Below, piece after piece: positions 60,601 through 64,000 of a DNA stretch of 64,000 nucleotides. This DNA comes from Chryseobacterium sp. 3008163 (GTDB lineage Bacteria; Bacteroidota; Bacteroidia; Flavobacteriales; Weeksellaceae), in assembly GCF_003669035.1 (NCBI RefSeq), contig NZ_CP033070.1, positions 3,534,001-3,598,000 on the forward strand. The letters are read 5' to 3'. The position numbers and the translations under genes are program-made. The notes under the pieces were generated by a model, which worked only from the letters and a program-made list of their open reading frames with translations, did no database searches and had not been told where the DNA came from. Every line of letters starts with the position of its first letter. Positions within the stretch are counted from its first letter, which is position 1.

Positions 60601-61023
60601 TTAAAATTTGATAGATATCATTTTTCTGAATTTAAAATAATAATATCCCCAAACCAGCCAATTAACCCAAGGAATAATAATTAAAAACTCTTCGCCTGAA
60701 AATTCGGAAAGACTTCCGATGATAAAAATCAGATACAAAAAATGAATGCCGAAGAATGCAAGAAATGATAAGTATTTATTTTCTCTGACTGGTTTAAATA
60801 GATTTAAAAAAGCTGGTAAATGAGCAAAAATTATGAGAATTTGAATTCCTATCGCAATGCCATATTGCAATCCTCCAAAACAATTCATTTTAGGTGTGCC
60901 GTCTTCATAATGATTTGGAGTTTGCATATCGATGAAGATCAAAAATCCAATCATGAAAATTGTTCCTGCTAAAAAACTCGCAAGAATACCTGAACCTATA
61001 ATTTTAGCAATTGACTTTTTCAT
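60601..61023 (-). CDS. Small membrane protein of unknown function
   Basis: A 140-residue protein with four predicted helices: GILASFLAGTIFMIGFLIFI, YGIAIGIQILIIFAHLPAFL, LSFLAFFGIHFLYLIFIIGS and EFLIIIPWVNWLVWGYYYFK. The loop NHYEDGTPKMNCFGGLQYG between helices 1 and 2 has its only cysteine. I recognise no family. It lies upstream of the DUF1826-like gene on the same strand and may be cotranscribed. Confidence 0.65.
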   Translation of the reverse strand: MKKSIAKIIGSGILASFLAGTIFMIGFLIFIDMQTPNHYEDGTPKMNCFGGLQYGIAIGIQILIIFAHLPAFLNLFKPVRENKYLSFLAFFGIHFLYLIFIIGSLSEFSGEEFLIIIPWVNWLVWGYYYFKFRKMISIKF

Positions 61024-61187
61024 TTTAAGATTTTAAATATACTTTAATTTTCTCTTTTTAATAATCTAAAAAACACTAATCTTATCATTAAATTGATATT
61101 GAGTCTCAAAATGTATTAGTTTGTAAAGATTTGCATCAAATTTGCAATTCAAAATTCTCATTATTTCAATTAAAATTCAGCAAAAAC

Positions 61188-61880
61188 ATGGAAAGTAACA
61201 GTGATAGCGCTCAAAGTAGTTTCTCAAAATTTTTCAATGATAAAAAGACGAAACTCTTTTTGTGTTTTACTCTATTTTTTATCATTGTATTTCTCCTTTT
61301 AAGCTTTTATGTTGTCGATTCTTCTCCAAAATCTTGGGATCTTTTGGTTTCTCAGGAACTTCAGGAAGATCAGAGTGAGATTTTGGATGTTATGATGAAA
61401 GGCTTTAGCTGGCTCGGAACAGTTTATGTAGCGGCTGCAATAGTTCCTGCGTTTTCGTTGATATTTTTATTATTTAGCTATAAAAAAGAAGCCCTTTTTA
61501 CATTTTCTTGTTTATTGTCTGGTGGTGTAAGTTATGTTTTAAAAATATTGATAGATCGTCCGAGACCGACTACCGATTTTGTGAGAATTGTAGAAGAAAC
61601 GCATCATCAGAGCTTTCCGAGTGGCCATGTTTTGTTTTATACAGCCTTTTTTGGAACTCTGATTGTGATTGCTTTATACTCTAATATTTTGAAATTATCT
61701 TTAAAAATTATTATCAGCTTGGTTTGTCTGGCAATGATTGTTTTGGGAGCGGTTTCTAGGATATATTTGGGAGCACATTGGTTTACAGATGTGATTGGTG
61801 GATTTATTGTTGGAGTTTTATTCGTGATGGTTACTGGAAGCCTTTATCTCAGAAGTAAGAAGTGGAGTGTTTTGGCATAA
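61188..61880 (+). CDS. PAP2-family membrane phosphatase
   Basis: A 230-residue membrane protein with about six helices. The phosphatase signature is complete: KILIDRPRPT (conserved KxxxxxxRP), SFPSGHVLF (PSGH), and SRIYLGAHWFTDVIGG (SRxxxxxHxxxD). These residues form the histidine-nucleophile active site of acid phosphatases that act on lipid or undecaprenyl diphosphates. I selected the Met at 61188 (MESNSDSAQS); the extra upstream residues in the same frame are not convincing. Substrate unknown; envelope lipid recycling is a family-based guess. Confidence 0.9.
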   Translation: MESNSDSAQSSFSKFFNDKKTKLFLCFTLFFIIVFLLLSFYVVDSSPKSWDLLVSQELQEDQSEILDVMMKGFSWLGTVYVAAAIVPAFSLIFLLFSYKKEALFTFSCLLSGGVSYVLKILIDRPRPTTDFVRIVEETHHQSFPSGHVLFYTAFFGTLIVIALYSNILKLSLKIIISLVCLAMIVLGAVSRIYLGAHWFTDVIGGFIVGVLFVMVTGSLYLRSKKWSVLA

Positions 61881-61884
61881 AAAA

Positions 61885-61915
61885 AATTCATTACCAAAAG
61901 TTTTGATAATGAATA
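61885..61915 (+). terminator. Candidate terminator after the PAP2 gene
   Basis: ATTCATTA and TAATGAAT form the ends of an imperfect hairpin between the convergent PAP2 and ketosynthase genes, preceded by an A tract. Confidence 0.6.
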
Positions 61916-61941
61916 ATTTATTTTAATTAAAAGAGTTGAAA

Positions 61942-63000
61942 TTAAACTCTGTAAGTAAATGCATTAATGTTCATCCCTGCACCAACAGATGCGAAAAGGA
62001 TAATATCTCCTTCAGTGAAAGAATGCTCATCCATTTCACCTTTCATAATCAGATCATACAATGTCGGGATTGTTGCCACACTACTGTTTCCAAATTTGTG
62101 AATAGACATCGGCATAATATCTGAAGGCACTGCCAAATCATACAGACTGTAGAACCTTTCAATAATTGCTTCATCCATTTTTTCGTTTGCCTGATGAATT
62201 AGGATCTTTTTTAAATCTTTTATGTCAATTCCTGCCTTTTCAAGACAAGATTTCATCGCTAAAGGAACTTTAGTTAAAGCAAATTCATAGATCTTTCTGC
62301 CTTTCATTTTTATATATCGGATGTCAGACTCGTCATCCTGCTTATAAGAAGTTCCGAAAAACAAAAAATTGGCTTCGTCATAAGAATAAGTAGCACTTTC
62401 ATGAGAAAGGATTCCGTTATTTTCATCTGTAGCTTCTACAATAACTGCACCTGCACCGTCAGCATAGATCATAGAATCACGATCGTAAGGATCGGTAACT
62501 CTGGATAAAGTTTCTGCACCAATTACCAGACAACGCTTGGCAATACCTGCCTTTACAAATGAGCTTGCGTGAATCATCGCTTCGTTCCAACCCGGACAGC
62601 CAAACAACAAGTCATAAGCAACACAGCTTGGGTTTTTTATGCGTAATTTATTTTTCACACGGGTTGCAATACTCGGAACTGTATCAGACTGAATTTTCCC
62701 TTTCTCAATGTCTCCGTAATTGTGTGCTACAATGATATAATCAATCGTTTCTCTGTCAATACCTGCATCTTCGATTGCTTTTTCGGCTGCGAAATAAGCC
62801 AGATCTGATGTTACATGCTGAGAATCGGCATATCTGCGCTCTTCAATCCCGGTAATATCTTTAAATTTTCCAATAATAGACTCAGGAAATTTGATTGCCA
62901 AACCATCTTCATTCAAAAATACGTGATTGGTAAAATCGGCATTTTTCATCACGTTTTCAGGAGTATAGCTGCCGGAACCTTTAATTCTTATATTCATCAT
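61942..63000 (-). CDS. 3-oxoacyl-ACP synthase III family protein
   Basis: A 352-residue thiolase-fold condensing enzyme of the KAS III type. The catalytic triad is readable: Cys135 in YDLLFGCPGWNEAM, His in ILIHQANEKM, Asn in HKFGNSSVAT. The N-terminus MNIRIKGSGSYTPENVMKN and the DSDIRYIKMKGRKIYEF insert differ from the housekeeping FabH. It may therefore start a special fatty acid or aryl polyene/flexirubin-type pathway; this is an inference. ATG choices at residues 1 and 2 differ by one codon. A phosphopantetheinyl transferase gene lies elsewhere in the window. Confidence 0.92.
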   Translation of the reverse strand: MMNIRIKGSGSYTPENVMKNADFTNHVFLNEDGLAIKFPESIIGKFKDITGIEERRYADSQHVTSDLAYFAAEKAIEDAGIDRETIDYIIVAHNYGDIEKGKIQSDTVPSIATRVKNKLRIKNPSCVAYDLLFGCPGWNEAMIHASSFVKAGIAKRCLVIGAETLSRVTDPYDRDSMIYADGAGAVIVEATDENNGILSHESATYSYDEANFLFFGTSYKQDDESDIRYIKMKGRKIYEFALTKVPLAMKSCLEKAGIDIKDLKKILIHQANEKMDEAIIERFYSLYDLAVPSDIMPMSIHKFGNSSVATIPTLYDLIMKGEMDEHSFTEGDIILFASVGAGMNINAFTYRV

Positions 63001-63333
63001 AAATATCTTTGTAGTAATATACCGCTGTACATATTTATTTTACGGATTATTAATCAAAATTAGGATAAATCCATGTCTTATTCCTAATTTAAGAGGATTA
63101 TTATAAAAATATTTTAAATTCTTCACATAGTAAAATTTAAATGTATTGATTTTCAGTCATTTAATTTTACTCGAAAATGCTGTCCTCTAAGCACACCGCT
63201 TCGATTGTTGATCATTTATCTTAAGTTAAAATTCATGGTTTAAGATTTGTACTTTTGCGCTTAGAATTGAAAGTTCAGAAGATTGGAAACGGCGAATTCT
63301 TTAATAATTGTAATTAAATGATTGTATAGTAAA
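63001..63333. other. Divergent intergenic region with two -7 boxes
   Basis: No protein gene is visible in these 333 bases. On the minus strand TAATTTTG (63055-63062) could serve the ketosynthase gene. On the plus strand TACTTTTG (63250-63257) could serve the photolyase gene, leaving a 76-base leader. An imperfect hairpin of TTAGGATAA-type arms covers 63061-63088. Confidence 0.5.
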
Positions 63334-64000
63334 ATGAGTAAAATTAATGTTTTTTGGTTCCGAAGAGATTTAAGACTTGAAGATAATGCCGCATTATTTC
63401 ATGCCTTACAATCTGATTTGAAAGTTTTGCCAATCTTTATTTTTGATAAAGAAATTCTCGATCAATTGAGCGATAAATCAGACAGAAGGGTAGATTATAT
63501 TCATCAGGCATTGACGGAAATTAATAATGAATTTAAAGATTATAAAACCACTCTAAAAACTTTTTACGGGAACCCTTTAGAAGTTTTTAAACAACTCGCT
63601 GAAGATCTTGAGATTGATACGGTTTTCTGCAACAGAGATTATGAGCCTCAGGCTATAAAAAGAGATCATGAAGTTGCTCGGTTTTTAAATGAAAATAATA
63701 TTGAGTTCTCTGATTTTAAAGATCAGGTTATTTTTGAGAAAAATGATGTTCTTAAAAGTGATAATACACCTTACACGGTTTTCACCCCCTATTCAAAAAA
63801 ATGGAAAGAAAATTTTAACGCCATTAAAATTGAGAAATTTGATGGTAATTTTAAAAACTTTCTTCCTGCAAAGCATGAAAATGTCATCAGTTTAAAAAAA
63901 ATAGGTTTTGAAAAAACTGATTTTAAATTTAAAAAACCTGCTTTAGAGAAAAAAATCATTGATTCTTATGATAAACACAGAGATTTTCCTGCTTTAGATC
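63334..64000 (+). CDS. Cryptochrome/deoxyribodipyrimidine photolyase, N-terminal part (3' end outside window)
   Basis: The visible 222 codons form the N-terminal DNA photolyase domain. It starts MSKINVFWFRRDLRLEDNAA and continues LPIFIFDKEILDQL, with the KTFYGNPLEVFKQLAEDLEI and VFCNRDYEPQAIKRDHEVAR blocks that bind the antenna cofactor region. The FAD-binding C-terminal half lies outside the window, so class and activity (CPD photolyase or cryptochrome) cannot be fixed. The frame is open to base 64000. Confidence 0.93.
   Translation, partial: MSKINVFWFRRDLRLEDNAALFHALQSDLKVLPIFIFDKEILDQLSDKSDRRVDYIHQALTEINNEFKDYKTTLKTFYGNPLEVFKQLAEDLEIDTVFCNRDYEPQAIKRDHEVARFLNENNIEFSDFKDQVIFEKNDVLKSDNTPYTVFTPYSKKWKENFNAIKIEKFDGNFKNFLPAKHENVISLKKIGFEKTDFKFKKPALEKKIIDSYDKHRDFPALD

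Noticed and set aside
61131..61187. Extended N-terminus of the PAP2 protein
   Set aside because: The extra 19 residues have no hydrophobic helix and sit in likely promoter DNA; the Met at 61188 is better placed.

Overview
The window looks like chromosomal DNA of a Flavobacteriia species, most likely Chryseobacterium or a close relative. The DNA is AT-rich. Genes are preceded by the Bacteroidetes -7 box TAnnTTTG rather than by strong Shine-Dalgarno sites. It encodes gliding and type IX secretion (T9SS) parts in the order porV, porU, gldJ, murF, and T9SS C-terminal sorting tails. I see no rRNA, tRNA, CRISPR array, prophage or insertion sequence. The first gene (ung) and the last (photolyase) are cut by the window edges.

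Layout. 1-6.6 kb: end of ung, lipoproteins, a DUF456 protein, a MscS-type channel, a membrane protein coupled to pdxJ, and an alpha/beta hydrolase. 6.8-11.4 kb: a plus-strand run of epimerase, acyl-CoA ligase, membrane protein and mvaD. 11.5-19.4 kb: membrane-anchored phosphodiesterase-like protein, a Crp-type regulator with two oxidoreductase genes, small enzymes, a TauE/SafE exporter pair, a DUF1543 gene and purK. 19.4-29.1 kb: mainly minus-strand genes (CPA2 antiporter, EamA transporter, two tandem BspA-like T9SS cargo proteins, YiaA-like protein, a broken YD-repeat-like lipoprotein) around purE. 29.2-34.3 kb: ahcY, a HugZ-like protein, a phosphopantetheinyl transferase and a FUSC transporter. 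34.5-48.1 kb: porV, porU, gldJ, murF, NUDIX, SRPBCC, anmK, lptC, an outer-membrane protein and holB. 48.3-54.3 kb: a TetR-controlled tripartite efflux operon and a divergent HxlR/oxidoreductase pair. 54.3-56.3 kb: two frameshifted unknown genes. 56.5-64 kb: a structured non-coding element, mnmE, a serine hydrolase, a DUF1826-like protein, a PAP2 phosphatase, a ketosynthase III and a photolyase.

The strongest whole-window signal concerns sequence integrity. Seven genes become full-length only if one base is restored at each of nine A/T homopolymers. All nine shortfalls are one base, and all read as T runs on the given strand. The restored genes have lengths divisible by three and continuous protein sense. 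This looks like systematic homopolymer undercalling, although true pseudogenes cannot be excluded from one sequence. One further gene carries an in-frame stop.

The best regulatory readings are a 16-bp perfect palindrome overlapping a textbook Bacteroidetes promoter before tetR, and four genes whose -7 box lies only 4-5 bases before the ATG, suggesting leaderless mRNAs. The best unexplained elements are the structured element at 56538-56655 (minus strand, possibly Flavo-1-like) and an interspersed hairpin repeat family, one copy of which sits inside the efflux operon. I found no convincing new multi-gene system such as a defence or biosynthetic island.
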